DNA of 64,000 nucleotides from Nocardioides kongjuensis (GTDB taxonomy: Bacteria > Actinomycetota > Actinomycetes > Propionibacteriales > Nocardioidaceae), in assembly GCF_013409625.1 (NCBI RefSeq), contig NZ_JACCBF010000001.1, forward strand, positions 5,211,001 to 5,275,000, in the 5' to 3' direction. Both the position numbers and the translations under genes were made by a program. The notes beneath the pieces are model-generated. The model did no database searches. It was not told the DNA's origin and saw only the letters and a program-made list of their open reading frames with translations. Of the stretch, positions 25,748 through 39,587 are shown piece after piece. The first letter of the stretch is position 1; each line of letters begins with the position of its first letter.

Positions 25748-27201
25748 ACTCGGCCGAAGACCTCGCCCCCGCGAACCCGATCGACCGCTTCTTCCGCATC
25801 TCCGAGCGGGGCTCCAGCCTCGGTCAGGAGCTCCGCGGCGGCGTGGTCACCTTCTTCACGATGGCCTACATCGTGGTGCTCAACCCGCTGATCCTCGGTT
25901 ACGCGACCGACATCGACGGCAAGTTCCTCGGCGGCGGCAGCGCCCCGAACCTCGCGGCGATCGCCGCCGGCACGGCGCTGGTGGCGGGCGTGCTGACGAT
26001 CCTGATGGGCGTCGTCGCCAACTACCCGCTCGCGCTCGCCACGGGCCTGGGCCTCAACGCGTTCCTCGCGTTCGCGGTCGCCAGCCAGATGACCTGGGCC
26101 GACGCGATGGGCCTGGTGGTGATCGAGGGTGTCCTGATCCTGGTCCTGGTCCTCACCGGGTTCCGCACGGCGGTCTTCCGCGCCGTCCCCGCCCAGCTCA
26201 AGGTCGCCATCTCGGTCGGCATCGGCCTGTTCATCGCCCTGATCGGCTTCGTCGACGCCGGCGTGGTGAAGCGGATCCCCGACGCCGCCAAGACGACCGT
26301 CCCGGTCCAGCTCGGCGCCGACGGCAGCCTGAGCGGCTGGCCGGTCCTGGTCTTCGTGGTCGGCCTGCTGCTGATGCTGGCCCTGTGGGTGCGCAAGGTC
26401 CGCGGGTCGATCCTGATCTCGATCGTCGTGATGACGGTGGTCGCGGTCGTGGTCGAGGCGGTCGGTGACCTGGGTGCCTCCGCGGAGAAGGCCGGCGGCT
26501 GGGCGCTCACCGTGCCCGCCTGGAGCGGTGACTTCCACGCGCCCGACTTCGGCACCCTGGGCGAGTTCGACCTGCTCGGCTCCTGGGACAAGGTCGGCGT
26601 CGTGACGGTCCTGCTGCTCGTGTTCTCGCTGATGCTCGCCGACTTCTTCGACACCATGGGCACCATGACCGCCATCGGCGCCGAGGCCAACCTCCTCGAC
26701 GAGGAGGGGATGCCGCCCCACGCCGACCGGATCCTCGTGGTCGACTCGGTCGCCGCGATCGCCGGCGGCGCGGCCGGTGTCTCGTCGAACACCTCGTACA
26801 TCGAGTCGGCCTCGGGCGTCGGCGAGGGCGCCCGCACCGGGCTGGCCTCCGTGGTCACCGGCGTGCTCTTCCTGGCGACCATCTTCGCCTCGCCGCTGGT
26901 CGCGATGATCCCCTCCGAGGCCGCGGTCCCCGCCCTGGTCCTGGTCGGCTTCTTGATGATGCAGCAGATCACCGGCATCTCCTGGGACGACGTCGAGATC
27001 GCGATCCCGGCCTTCCTGACCATCGTCCTGATGCCGTTCACGTACTCGATCTCGGTCGGCATCGGCGCCGGGTTCGTGTCCTACGCGTTCCTCAAGGTGG
27101 TCCGCGGCAAGGCCCGCGAGCTGCACCCGCTGCTGTGGGTCGTGGCCGGCCTGTTCGTCATCTACTTCGCCATCGACCCGATCACCCGCTGGCTGACCTG
27201 A
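25744..27201 (+). CDS. NCS2-family purine permease, AzgA-like
   Basis: A 485-residue protein with about 12-14 membrane segments. AzgA-like marks are GGVVTFFTMAYIVVLNP near residue 31, NYPLALATGLGLNAF near 99, and ADFFDTMGTMTAIG in the second half, with GVSSNTSYIESASGVGEGARTG-type substrate-site residues split around 345-365. AzgA/PbuG proteins import adenine, guanine or hypoxanthine with protons. The GTG start overlaps the MFS stop, so it may be read from the MarR promoter. It is the last gene before the ribosomal str operon. Confidence 0.88.
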   Translation: MNSAEDLAPANPIDRFFRISERGSSLGQELRGGVVTFFTMAYIVVLNPLILGYATDIDGKFLGGGSAPNLAAIAAGTALVAGVLTILMGVVANYPLALATGLGLNAFLAFAVASQMTWADAMGLVVIEGVLILVLVLTGFRTAVFRAVPAQLKVAISVGIGLFIALIGFVDAGVVKRIPDAAKTTVPVQLGADGSLSGWPVLVFVVGLLLMLALWVRKVRGSILISIVVMTVVAVVVEAVGDLGASAEKAGGWALTVPAWSGDFHAPDFGTLGEFDLLGSWDKVGVVTVLLLVFSLMLADFFDTMGTMTAIGAEANLLDEEGMPPHADRILVVDSVAAIAGGAAGVSSNTSYIESASGVGEGARTGLASVVTGVLFLATIFASPLVAMIPSEAAVPALVLVGFLMMQQITGISWDDVEIAIPAFLTIVLMPFTYSISVGIGAGFVSYAFLKVVRGKARELHPLLWVVAGLFVIYFAIDPITRWLT

Positions 27202-27232
27202 GCCCACGCCGCTCAGGCGTGCGTCCCGCATT

Positions 27233-27262
27233 TTGACCCGCGTTCGGGGCGGCCGGTAATCT
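27233..27262 (+). promoter_or_regulatory. promoter of the rpsL-rpsG-fusA operon
   Basis: TTGACC at 27233-27238 and TAATCT at 27257-27262 with an 18-nt spacer form a good housekeeping-sigma promoter. Transcription would begin near 27269, leaving a leader of about 155 nt before rpsL in which I see no gene. Confidence 0.65.
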
Positions 27263-27425
27263 CGAATCTCGTGTCTGGGGCCACCCGGCACGTCGAGCAT
27301 GCCCTCAGCCCGCCGCCCTCATCGGCGTGGCGAGCGGGGGAGCGCTCCCGGCACTCCGCATCACCGCATCACCCCGAGCCCGGCACCGCGCCAGGCCGTG
27401 ATTACCACCGAAAGGGAACCACCAG

Positions 27426-27800
27426 GTGCCCACCATCAATCAGTTGGTCCGCAAGGGCCGCCAGGACAAGGTGTCGAAGACCAAGACGCCTGCCCTGAAG
27501 GGTTCGCCCCAGCGTCGCGGTGTGTGCACCCGCGTCTACACCACCACCCCGAAGAAGCCGAACTCCGCCCTCCGGAAGGTCGCCCGCGTGCGCCTGTCCA
27601 GCGGCGTCGAGGTCACCGCCTACATCCCGGGTGAGGGTCACAACCTGCAGGAGCACTCGATCGTGCTCGTCCGTGGCGGTCGTGTGAAGGACCTGCCCGG
27701 TGTTCGCTACAAGGTCATCCGCGGCGCTCTGGACACCCAGGCCGTGAAGAACCGTAAGCAGGCTCGCAGCCGCTACGGCGCCAAGAAGGAGAAGAGCTGA
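27426..27800 (+). CDS. rpsL: 30S ribosomal protein S12
   Basis: A 124-residue S12. [17 protein letters not shown] and [12 protein letters not shown] carry the two lysines whose changes give streptomycin resistance; both are the wild-type residue here. It shapes the decoding centre of the small subunit. GTG start after AAAGGGAACC. First gene of the str operon, one base from rpsG. Confidence 0.98.
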   Translation: MPTINQLVRKGRQDKVSKTKTPALKGSPQRRGVCTRVYTTTPKKPNSALRKVARVRLSSGVEVTAYIPGEGHNLQEHSIVLVRGGRVKDLPGVRYKVIRGALDTQAVKNRKQARSRYGAKKEKS

Positions 27801-27801
27801 C

Positions 27802-28272
27802 ATGCCGCGCAAGGGCCCCGCGCCGAAGCGCCCGATCGACGTCGACCCGGTCTACGGTTCGCAGCTGGTGACCCAGCTGGTGTCGAAGGTGCTCCAGGAC
27901 GGCAAGAAGCAGGTCGCTCAGCGGATCGTCTACTCCGCCCTGGAGGGCACCCGCGAGAAGACGGGCGTCGACCCGGTCATCACCCTCAAGCGTGCGCTCG
28001 ACAACGTGCGCCCCGCGCTCGAGGTCAAGTCCCGCCGCGTCGGTGGCGCGACCTACCAGGTCCCGATCGAGGTCAAGGGCAACCGCGGCACCACGCTGTC
28101 GCTGCGCTGGCTGGTCGGCTACGCCCAGGAGCGTCGCGAGAAGACCATGGCCGAGCGCCTGCAGAACGAGATCCTCGACGCAGCCAACGGCCTCGGTGCC
28201 GCGGTGAAGAAGCGCGAGGACACCCACAAGATGGCCGAGTCCAACAAGGCCTTCGCTCACTACCGCTGGTGA
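27802..28272 (+). CDS. rpsG: 30S ribosomal protein S7
   Basis: A 156-residue S7 of normal length, starting [19 protein letters not shown]. It binds the 3' major domain of 16S rRNA and nucleates assembly of the subunit head. It follows rpsL by one base; 83 nt separate it from fusA. S7 is the usual translational repressor of this operon in other bacteria; I do not see enough to claim that here. Confidence 0.98.
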   Translation: MPRKGPAPKRPIDVDPVYGSQLVTQLVSKVLQDGKKQVAQRIVYSALEGTREKTGVDPVITLKRALDNVRPALEVKSRRVGGATYQVPIEVKGNRGTTLSLRWLVGYAQERREKTMAERLQNEILDAANGLGAAVKKREDTHKMAESNKAFAHYRW

Positions 28273-28355
28273 TCCTCACCGGGGCGGGCCCGCTACCGCG
28301 GCGCCCGCTCCGGCACCACCAGTTCCATCCCCTTACCTAAGGAACGCTGACTCAC

Positions 28356-30479
<2,124 letters not shown>

Positions 30480-30565
30480 TCCCCACCCGGGACTGCTCCA
30501 TGCAGACCCTCGGCGCACCACCCCTTTAGTACGAGTCAAGTAACAACACACCAGGAGGAGCCCCA

Positions 30566-31759
<1,194 letters not shown>

Positions 31760-31776
31760 TCTGACCTGCTCTCGAC

Positions 31777-31812
31777 GGAGACCCCCTGCTGCTTCGGCAG
31801 CAGGGGGTCTCC
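31777..31812 (+). terminator. strong hairpin terminator of the str operon
   Basis: A perfect 16-bp stem, GGAGACCCCCTGCTGC with its complement, closed by a TTCG tetraloop, 17 nt after the tuf stop. It is the most stable hairpin seen in the window. Confidence 0.92.
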
Positions 31813-31867
31813 TGCATTTCACGGCGCCTGATTTCTGGGCACGGGCCCGAGCCGGGAGAATGGCCGG

Positions 31868-32602
31868 GTGGCTGAGCAAGACAACGGGGGAGTGCGCCCG
31901 GCGCGACCGCACCACAAGGAGACCGACGACGGCCGGCGGATGCGCGAGGTGCTCACCTACACCCGGCGCGGCAGCCGGCTCTCCCCGAAGCAGCAGGCCG
32001 CCTGGGACACGTACTCCGAGCGGTGGGTCATCCCCGACGAGGCGGTCGACGTACCCGACTTCTCCTTCGCCGCGTGGTTCGGCCGGGAGGCTCCGCTCGT
32101 CGTCGAGATCGGCGGTGGTGTCGGCGAGGCGACCGCGGCGCTCGCGGCCACCCGTCCCGACGTCAACATCCTCGCGCTGGAGGTCTGGGGCCCCGGCGTC
32201 GCCGAGGGCCTGGGCCGGGTGGGCGAGGTGGGTGCCACGAACGTCCGCTTCTGCAGCGTCGACGCCGTCTGGACCCTGGAGCACCTGATCGCGCCCGACT
32301 CGATCAGCGAGCTGTGGACCTTCTTCCCCGACCCCTGGCACAAGAAGCGTCACCACAAGCGGCGCCTGGTCAACCCCGAGTACGCCGCGATGATCGCCTC
32401 CCGGCTGGTCCCGGGCGGGCTGTGGCGGCTGGCCACCGACTGGGCGGACTACGCCGAGCAGATGGTCGAGGTGCTCGACGCCGAGCCGATGCTGGAGGGT
32501 GGGGTCGTCGAGCGCTGGGCAGAGCGGCCGGTCACCAAGTTCGAGCGCAAGGGGATCGCGAAGGACCGCGTGATCACCGATCTCACCTACCGGCGGCTCT
32601 GA
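31868..32602 (+). CDS. trmB: tRNA (guanine-N7-)-methyltransferase
   Basis: A 244-residue TrmB that makes 7-methylguanosine at tRNA position 46. SAM-binding motif EIGGGVGEAT near residue 79 and the hallmark FFPDPWHKKRHHKRRLV near residue 155 are present; the late TKFERKG is also typical. The N-terminal extension of about 35 residues is common in actinobacteria. GTG start; no strong ribosome site, but GAGAAT lies 6 nt before it. Confidence 0.93.
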   Translation: MAEQDNGGVRPARPHHKETDDGRRMREVLTYTRRGSRLSPKQQAAWDTYSERWVIPDEAVDVPDFSFAAWFGREAPLVVEIGGGVGEATAALAATRPDVNILALEVWGPGVAEGLGRVGEVGATNVRFCSVDAVWTLEHLIAPDSISELWTFFPDPWHKKRHHKRRLVNPEYAAMIASRLVPGGLWRLATDWADYAEQMVEVLDAEPMLEGGVVERWAERPVTKFERKGIAKDRVITDLTYRRL

Positions 32603-32737
32603 GACCGGGCTGGGCCCGCTGGACGTAACAGGACGTTCATCGAGCCGTCAGGGCGTGTCGCGCTATTCCTCCGGGCCGCGCGGGTACCTTCCGGATCAGT
32701 GGCAGGTGGGGAAGCCGGCCACATCGGGAGGCCGGAC

Positions 32738-32782
32738 GTGAAGATCCACGAACCAGCAGCCCGGTCCATCTACCAGGGATAG
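32738..32782 (+). CDS. possible 14-residue leader peptide before phoH2
   Basis: A GTG at 32738 stands 6 nt after GGGAGG and opens a 14-residue frame (sequence V/M-KIHEPAARSIYQG) ending in TAG at 32780. The same frame has a second GTG at 32699. The stop lies inside the left side of a hairpin (32772-32800). A short, well-initiated frame running into a hairpin before a gene looks like a leader peptide, but this is unproven. The rest of the 32603-32828 gap holds other small inverted repeats such as CCGGCC/GGCCGG (about 32716-32736). Confidence 0.35.
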   Translation: MKIHEPAARSIYQG

Positions 32783-32800
32783 GGCCGGGCGGCCCCTGGT
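32772..32800 (+). promoter_or_regulatory. hairpin in the phoH2 leader
   Basis: ACCAGGG (32772-32778) pairs with CCCTGGT (32794-32800), with a GGCC/GGCC inner pairing. It overlaps the stop of the possible leader peptide and lies 28 nt before the phoH2 start. It may act as an attenuator or hide the phoH2 ribosome site. Confidence 0.4.
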
Positions 32801-32828
32801 GGGCGCGTGCGGTCCGGTGAGGTGAGTC

Positions 32829-34160
32829 GTGGGAACCAGTCACGATGGGGCACAGACCAACGCGCAGCGCCGTACGTACGTCCTCGACACCAGCGTCCTG
32901 CTGGCCGACCCGGGTGCCCTCCGGCGCTTCGCCGAGCACGAGGTCGTCTTGCCGGTGGTCGTGATCACCGAGCTCGAGGGCAAGCGGCACCACCCCGAGC
33001 TGGGCTACTTCGCGCGCAGCGCGCTGCGGATGCTGGATGAGATGCGGGTCAGCCACGGCCGGCTCGACACGCCCGTCCCCGTGGGGGAGGAGGGCGGCAC
33101 GGTCCGCGTCGAGCTCAACCACACCGACGCCTCGTCGCTGCCGTCGGGCTTCCGCCTCGGCGACAACGACACGCGGATCCTGGCGGTCGCCCGCAACCTC
33201 GCCGACGAGGGCCACGACGTCACGCTGGTCTCCAAGGACCTGCCGATGCGGATCAAGGCCTCGGCGGTCGGCCTCACCGCCGCGGAGTACCGCGGCGAGA
33301 CGATCAGCGACTCCGACACCGGCTACTCCGGCATGGCCGAGATGGAGGTGAGCGCGGCCGACCTCGACGAGCTGTACGACGACGCGACCCTCGACCTCCC
33401 CGATGCCCGCGAGCTGCCCTGCCACACCGGCCTCGTGCTGCTCTCCGAGCGCGGCACCGCCCTGGGCCGGGTCGGGCCCGACAAGCAGGTCCACCTGGTC
33501 CGCGGCGACCGGGAGGCCTTCGGCATCCACGGACGCAGCGCCGAGCAGCGCGTCGCCCTCGACCTGCTGCTCGACCCCGACGTCGGCATCGTCTCCCTCG
33601 GCGGCCGTGCCGGCACCGGCAAGTCGGCGCTCGCCCTGTGCGCCGGCCTGGAGGCGGTCATGGAGCGCCAGCAGCACAAGAAGGTCGTCGTCTTCCGGCC
33701 GCTGTTCGCCGTCGGCGGCCAGGAGCTGGGCTACCTGCCCGGCTCGGAGTCGGAGAAGATGTCGCCGTGGGGCCAGGCGGTCTTCGACACCCTCGGCGCC
33801 CTGACCTCCAAGGACGTCGTCGACGAGATCCTCGACCGCGGGATGCTCGAGGTCCTCCCGCTGACGCACATCCGCGGCCGCTCGCTGCACGACTCCTTCG
33901 TGATCGTCGACGAGGCGCAGTCGCTCGAGCGCAACGTGCTCCTCACGGTGCTCTCGCGCATCGGCGCCAACTCGAAGGTCGTGCTCACCCACGACGTCGC
34001 CCAGCGCGACAACCTGCGGGTGGGTCGTCACGACGGCGTGGTCGCGGTCGTGGAGAAGCTCAAGGGCCACCCGCTGTTCGCCCACGTCACCCTCACCCGG
34101 TCCGAGCGCTCGCCGATCGCGGCGCTGGTCACCGAGATGCTGGAGAACGTCGTCGTGTGA
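32829..34160 (+). CDS. phoH2: PhoH2: PIN-domain RNase fused to PhoH ATPase
   Basis: A 443-residue fusion. The N-terminal PIN domain (about 15-150) has the acidic residues of a PIN nuclease: LDTSVLL (Asp20), ELEGKRHH and [11 protein letters not shown]. The C-terminal PhoH domain (about 235-440) has Walker [11 protein letters not shown] near residue 258 and IVDEAQSLE near 358. Mycobacterial PhoH2 unwinds and cuts RNA in an ATP-dependent way, and is paired there with an upstream small gene, phoAT. Here there is no full antitoxin gene, only a possible short leader peptide. GTG start after GTGAGGTGAG. phoH2 also lies near a fumarase gene in mycobacteria. Confidence 0.92.
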   Translation: MGTSHDGAQTNAQRRTYVLDTSVLLADPGALRRFAEHEVVLPVVVITELEGKRHHPELGYFARSALRMLDEMRVSHGRLDTPVPVGEEGGTVRVELNHTDASSLPSGFRLGDNDTRILAVARNLADEGHDVTLVSKDLPMRIKASAVGLTAAEYRGETISDSDTGYSGMAEMEVSAADLDELYDDATLDLPDARELPCHTGLVLLSERGTALGRVGPDKQVHLVRGDREAFGIHGRSAEQRVALDLLLDPDVGIVSLGGRAGTGKSALALCAGLEAVMERQQHKKVVVFRPLFAVGGQELGYLPGSESEKMSPWGQAVFDTLGALTSKDVVDEILDRGMLEVLPLTHIRGRSLHDSFVIVDEAQSLERNVLLTVLSRIGANSKVVLTHDVAQRDNLRVGRHDGVVAVVEKLKGHPLFAHVTLTRSERSPIAALVTEMLENVVV

Positions 34161-34182
34161 CCTGACGAGTTCGTCGTGGCCC

Positions 34183-34218
34183 GCTCGGCGCCGTCCCGTG
34201 TCCGGGGCGGCGCCGAGC
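34183..34218 (+). terminator. terminator hairpin after phoH2
   Basis: A perfect 11-bp stem, GCTCGGCGCCG (34183-34193) with 34208-34218, and a 14-nt loop, starting 23 nt after the phoH2 stop. Confidence 0.75.
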
Positions 34219-34399
34219 GTCGTCGTACGGGACCGTGTCCCGACCCTGGGGCTGCTGTGACTCGTGTGAACGATGGGCCGAGGGGAGCTGGAGAAGGGCT
34301 GGGGAAAACGGCCGTTCGGTTTGCCTGAGCCCTCCTCGTCAGGCATGGTGGTCGCTGGCCGCTGGCGGTGACGACAGCGAAGTCGGGCCCGATCGGGCG

Positions 34400-35101
34400 G
34401 TGGCCTCCCCCCATGCAGTCGAGCCTGAATACGAGCACTTGTCGAAACACGCGAAGCCGGCGCCCAAGCACCGCGGTGCGCCGAAGCACGCCCACATCGC
34501 ACACGCGCCCCGTAAGGCCGCCCGCAACGTCGTCGTCCTCTCGTCGGTCGCGGTCGCGGTCACGGGTGTCTCGGTCGCCGCGGGCATGGCGGGCCAGCAG
34601 GCCACCCCGGCTGCCGCGGGTGCTGCCGACGTCGACGCCTTCACCAACGTGGGTGCCAGCGCGCTGCCGACCGACACCACCGAGCGTCGTGAGCCCGTCA
34701 TCTCCCGCGACGACCGCCGGCCCGAGGCCGTGCCCGCCAAGTCGATCGACCTCGCCGGCTCCCGCACGGCGGCGATGACCGACAGCCGCGAGCTGTCCGA
34801 CTCCGACCCCCGCGACATCGCCCGGGCCCTGCTCGGTGAGTTCGGGTTCTCCTCGAGCCAGTTCGGCTGCCTCGACTCGCTGTGGACCCGTGAGTCCAAC
34901 TGGCGGGTCAACGCCGACAACCCCAGCTCGAGCGCCTACGGCATCCCGCAGGCCCTCCCCGGCTCCAAGATGTCCTCCGCCGGCCCCGACTGGGCGCACA
35001 ACGCGGAGACCCAGATCCGCTGGGGCCTCGGCTACATCAAGTCCCGCTACGGCAGCCCCTGCGGCGCCTGGGGCCACTCGGAGTCTCACGGCTGGTACTG
35101 A
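34400..35101 (+). CDS. secreted lytic transglycosylase-like protein
   Basis: A 233-residue protein (if GTG 34400 is used). A histidine/lysine-rich N-terminus (KHAKPAPKHRGAPKHAH) leads to one membrane or signal segment (about 52-74) with an alanine-rich site behind it. A low-complexity spacer follows and then a C-terminal transglycosylase domain (about 150-233) with the catalytic glutamate Glu165 in WTRESNW and AYGIPQALPGSKM. It should cut peptidoglycan outside the membrane. The start is uncertain: TTG 34439 (beginning SKHAKPAP) is an alternative. The 181 nt between the upstream terminator and this gene hold a weak hairpin (AGGGCT/AGCCCT) but no recognised riboswitch. Confidence 0.8.
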   Translation: MASPHAVEPEYEHLSKHAKPAPKHRGAPKHAHIAHAPRKAARNVVVLSSVAVAVTGVSVAAGMAGQQATPAAAGAADVDAFTNVGASALPTDTTERREPVISRDDRRPEAVPAKSIDLAGSRTAAMTDSRELSDSDPRDIARALLGEFGFSSSQFGCLDSLWTRESNWRVNADNPSSSAYGIPQALPGSKMSSAGPDWAHNAETQIRWGLGYIKSRYGSPCGAWGHSESHGWY

Positions 35102-35107
35102 GCCGAT

Positions 35108-35137
35108 GGCGCGAGCGCGTCGCTCGTGCCTCGCGCC
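35108..35137 (+). terminator. hairpin after the transglycosylase gene
   Basis: GGCGCGAG (35108-35115) pairs with CTCGCGCC (35130-35137), 7 nt after the stop. The rest of the 35102-35348 gap is GC-rich with no gene that I can support. Confidence 0.5.
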
Positions 35138-35348
35138 GCGCTGCCGCGCACGCGGTTGGCTTCCGTAGGAGTGTCGTCCGCGTGGCGGCAAGCCGGCGGC
35201 ACGGCGGGAACGTCGCGCCGGGGCGCGAGCGCGCATCACGCCACGCCGGGGTCCGAGCTGGCCGCCGTCCGCAGCCTGACCGCTCGACGGGTGCATGATG
35301 CCCCCAGGGACGGGACTCGGGTGTCCCGTGCGACGTGAGGAGCCCGCC

Positions 35349-35660
35349 ATGCTGTGGACCATCATCGTGACGATCGTCGGTGGCGCGATCATCGGAGTCA
35401 TCGGCAAGGCCGTGGCGCCGGGCGACCGCACCAAGTTCCCGTTCTGGCTGACCGTGCTGTGCGGCATCGTCGGCATGCTCGTCGGCAGCTTCCTCTACTG
35501 GGGCATCGCCGGTCACGACAACGGCTCGTTCGACGGGCACGAGGCCACGTGGGACAACGCGACCAACGGCATCGACTGGATGCGGCACCTGTGGCAGGTC
35601 GTGGTGGCGGCGGTCGCGGTGATCGTCGCCGCAGCCGTCACGGGGCGCAAGCGCTCCTGA
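35349..35660 (+). CDS. GlsB/YeaQ/YmgE-family small membrane protein
   Basis: A 103-residue protein with three membrane segments (about 3-22, 32-52 and 78-97). The glycine-rich first helix (VTIVGGAIIGVIGKAVAPGD) is typical of this family, often called transglycosylase-associated though that activity is not shown. Members are linked to envelope stress. ATG 35349 follows GTGAGGAG. It converges on the class II fumarase gene with 10 nt between stops. Confidence 0.8.
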   Translation: MLWTIIVTIVGGAIIGVIGKAVAPGDRTKFPFWLTVLCGIVGMLVGSFLYWGIAGHDNGSFDGHEATWDNATNGIDWMRHLWQVVVAAVAVIVAAAVTGRKRS

Positions 35661-35670
35661 GGCGCGCCGC

Positions 35671-37059
35671 TCAGGGGTGGGTCATGGACGCCAGGTCGAG
35701 TGCGGCGTCCAGCTCCTCGAGGGTCAGCTCGCCGCGGTCGACGTACCCCATCGCCAGCACGGTCTCGCGGATCGTGCCGCCGGTGGCGAGCGCCTGCTTG
35801 GCGACCTTGGCCGCCGCCTCGTAGCCGATGTGCTTGTTGAGCGGTGTGACGACCGAGGGTGAGGACGCGGCGTAGCGCAGCATGCGGTCGGCGTCGGCCG
35901 TGATGCCGTCGATGCACCGCTCGGCCAGCGTGACGGAGGCGTTGGCGAGCAGGCGGATCGACTCGAGCACGTTGCGGGCCAGGACCGGCATGGCGACGTT
36001 GAGCTCGAAGCTCCCGCTCGCGCCCGCGGCAGTGACCGCAGCGTCGTTGCCGATCACCTGCATGCAGACCATCAGCGTCGCCTCCGGCAGCACCGGGTTC
36101 ACCTTGCCCGGCATGATCGAGGAGCCCGGCTGCAGGTCGGGCAGGTGGATCTCGGCGAGGCCGGTGGTCGGTCCGGAGCCCATCCAGCGCAGGTCGTTGC
36201 AGATCTTGGTCAGGCCGACCGCGATCGTCTTCAGCACGCCGCTCAGCTCGACGAGGGAGTCGCGGGTGCCCTGGGCCTCGAAGTGGTTGCGGGCCTCGGT
36301 GAAGTCCTGGCCGGTCGCCTCGCTCAGCGCCGTGATCGCCGCGTCGGCGAAGCCGTGGGGGGTGTTGATGCCCGTGCCGACCGCCGTGCCGCCGAGGGGG
36401 AGCTCGCGCACCCGGGGGAGCACGCCGACGAGCCGCTCCACGCCGTACCGGACCGTGGCGGCGTAGCCGCCGAGCTCCTGGCCGAGGGTGACCGGGGTGG
36501 CGTCCATCAGGTGCGTCCGGCCGGACTTCACCAGTCCGTGGAACTCCGCCGACTTCGTGGCCAGCGAGGCCGTGAGCCGCTCGAGGGCCGGGACCAGCTC
36601 GTCGGCGACCGCCAGCGCGGCAGCGACGTGGATGGCCGTCGGGAAGGTGTCGTTGCTCGACTGGCTGGCGTTGACGTGGTCGTTGGGGTGCGCCGTGACG
36701 CCCTCGCGGGCGCACAGCGAGGCGATCACCTCGTTGGCGTTCATGTTGGAGCTGGTGCCCGACCCGGTCTGGAAGACGTCGATCGGGAACTGGTCGTCGT
36801 ACCCGCCCGCGGCGACGGCCTGCGCCGCGGCCGTGATCGCGGTCGCCACCTCGGGGTCGAGGACGCCGAGGGCGAGGTTCGCGCGCGCGGCCGCCGCCTT
36901 GACGTGACCCAGCGCATGGATCAGCGCCGGCTCGATCGGCGTACCGCTGATGGGGAAGTTCTCGACCGCCCGCTGGGTCTGCGCCCGCCACAGGGCGGCG
37001 GCTGGGACGAGGACCTCGCCCATGGAGTCGTGCTCGGTGCGGAAGGCTGCGTCGCTCAC
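35671..37059 (-). CDS. fumC: fumarate hydratase, class II
   Basis: A 462-residue, iron-independent fumarase. The signature [11 protein letters not shown] (about 314-324) and [12 protein letters not shown] (near residue 97) are present. It turns fumarate to malate in the citric acid cycle. A class I fumarase gene lies 0.75 kb away on the same strand, so the organism has two unrelated enzymes for one step. Its closeness to phoH2 recalls Rv1095-Rv1098c. Confidence 0.95.
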   Translation of the reverse strand: MSDAAFRTEHDSMGEVLVPAAALWRAQTQRAVENFPISGTPIEPALIHALGHVKAAAARANLALGVLDPEVATAITAAAQAVAAGGYDDQFPIDVFQTGSGTSSNMNANEVIASLCAREGVTAHPNDHVNASQSSNDTFPTAIHVAAALAVADELVPALERLTASLATKSAEFHGLVKSGRTHLMDATPVTLGQELGGYAATVRYGVERLVGVLPRVRELPLGGTAVGTGINTPHGFADAAITALSEATGQDFTEARNHFEAQGTRDSLVELSGVLKTIAVGLTKICNDLRWMGSGPTTGLAEIHLPDLQPGSSIMPGKVNPVLPEATLMVCMQVIGNDAAVTAAGASGSFELNVAMPVLARNVLESIRLLANASVTLAERCIDGITADADRMLRYAASSPSVVTPLNKHIGYEAAAKVAKQALATGGTIRETVLAMGYVDRGELTLEELDAALDLASMTHP

Positions 37060-37093
37060 GTGACGAGCCTACGCACCCGCGGAACCGCCGTCG

Positions 37094-37366
37094 TCAGTCG
37101 AAGAGCTCGCTGAGCCAGGACTCGCGCTTGCGCTTCTTGTAGTGCTTGTCGTCGTAGCGCTGCTGCGGCGCGCGGTATTCGTCGTACTGCGGGGCGCGCG
37201 GTGCCTGCGGCTGAGCAGCCGGCTGCGGCATGCCGACGGAGCGGTCGATGATCTTGTCGAGCTCGCCGCGGTCGAGCCACACGCCCCGGCACTGGGGGCA
37301 GTAGTCGATCTCGATGCCGTTCCGCTCGCTCATCACCAGCGTGGACTCGTCGATGGGGCAGCGCAT
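37094..37366 (-). CDS. small zinc-ribbon protein (zf-TFIIB type)
   Basis: A 90-residue protein. A zinc ribbon at residues 1-45 has MRCPID and YCPQCRGVWLDRGELDKII, the normal zf-TFIIB-like pattern (with one cysteine in the first knuckle). The rest is a polar linker (QAPRAPQYDEYRAPQQRYDD) and a basic end (HYKKRKRESWL). The family role is unknown. I used ATG 37366; the upstream part of the open frame is shadow of the next gene. Confidence 0.8.
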   Translation of the reverse strand: MRCPIDESTLVMSERNGIEIDYCPQCRGVWLDRGELDKIIDRSVGMPQPAAQPQAPRAPQYDEYRAPQQRYDDKHYKKRKRESWLSELFD

Positions 37367-37404
37367 GCCCGGTGAACGGACGGGGACGGTGCGAGGTTCC
37401 CGGT

Positions 37405-37770
37405 TCAGTCGTCCCAGGGCGCGGTGTCGCCCATCTTGCGGTAGTACTTGGCCAGGTGGCTCCTGACCCGATTCACGTCCTTGTCCGGGAGGTCGACGCC
37501 GCCACGAGCGCCCTGCAGGACGTTGCCGGCCGCCATCACGCCCCGCGGTACGGCGACCAGCCGGTCGTCCACCACGTCGGCGACGAGCAGCTTGTACGCC
37601 GTGAAGTTGTCCTTCTCGTCGGCGTCGTACCAGACGTGGGCGTCGCGGTACTTCTCGTTCGGCTCGTCCTCGGCGCCGGCCCAGCGGCGCACGCGCTTCT
37701 CGGCGGCGTCGCCGTCCCACGCGCGGTCGCGGTCAGCGAGGGGCAGGTCCTGGAATGCGGTCACGGCCAT
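37405..37770 (-). CDS. DUF6582-like protein
   Basis: A 121-residue soluble protein. The C-terminal half, VPRGVMAAGNVLQGARGGVDLPDKDVNRVRSHLAKYY in broken form (GVMAAG, ARGGVDLPDKDV, RSHLAKYYRKM), matches the DUF6582 type and also resembles segments of some phage head-maturation proteins. The N-terminal half holds WYDADEKDNFTAYKLLVADV. The role is unknown. It stands alone between two housekeeping genes, with no other phage-like gene near. Confidence 0.65.
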   Translation of the reverse strand: MAVTAFQDLPLADRDRAWDGDAAEKRVRRWAGAEDEPNEKYRDAHVWYDADEKDNFTAYKLLVADVVDDRLVAVPRGVMAAGNVLQGARGGVDLPDKDVNRVRSHLAKYYRKMGDTAPWDD

Positions 37771-37809
37771 GCCCGGGCCGTACCCGGACCGGCCGCGCCC
37801 ACCCGGGGG

Positions 37810-39498
<1,689 letters not shown>

Positions 39499-39529
39499 GG
39501 CTACCGAGGATATCCCGCTGCGGGAACCG

Positions 39530-39569
39530 CCGAGGGGCCGGCCCGCCTGCTGGCGGACCGGCCCCTCGG
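39530..39569 (-). terminator. terminator hairpin after the choice-of-anchor protein gene
   Basis: A perfect 12-bp stem, CCGAGGGGCCGG (39530-39541) with 39558-39569, with further CCGCC/GGCGG pairing in the loop. It ends transcription from the gene at 39588-40898 before fumA. Confidence 0.8.
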
Positions 39570-39587
39570 GCAGGTGCTGCGGGTTGC

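Noticed and set aside
25531..27300. 589-residue minus-strand frame opposite the purine permease
   Set aside because: Aspartate/histidine/glycine-rich shadow; the plus strand codes a clear AzgA-type permease.
32603..32828. Known riboswitch before phoH2
   Set aside because: The gap has several pairings but lacks the conserved strings of the cobalamin, c-di-AMP, c-di-GMP, SAM or glycine classes that I know.
34161..34399. c-di-AMP (ydaO-type) riboswitch before the transglycosylase gene
   Set aside because: Such riboswitches often precede cell-wall hydrolase genes in actinobacteria, but the conserved core strings are not present here.
37405..37770. Prophage remnant
   Set aside because: Only one small protein has a phage-like pattern; no integrase, capsid, tail or attachment repeats lie near.
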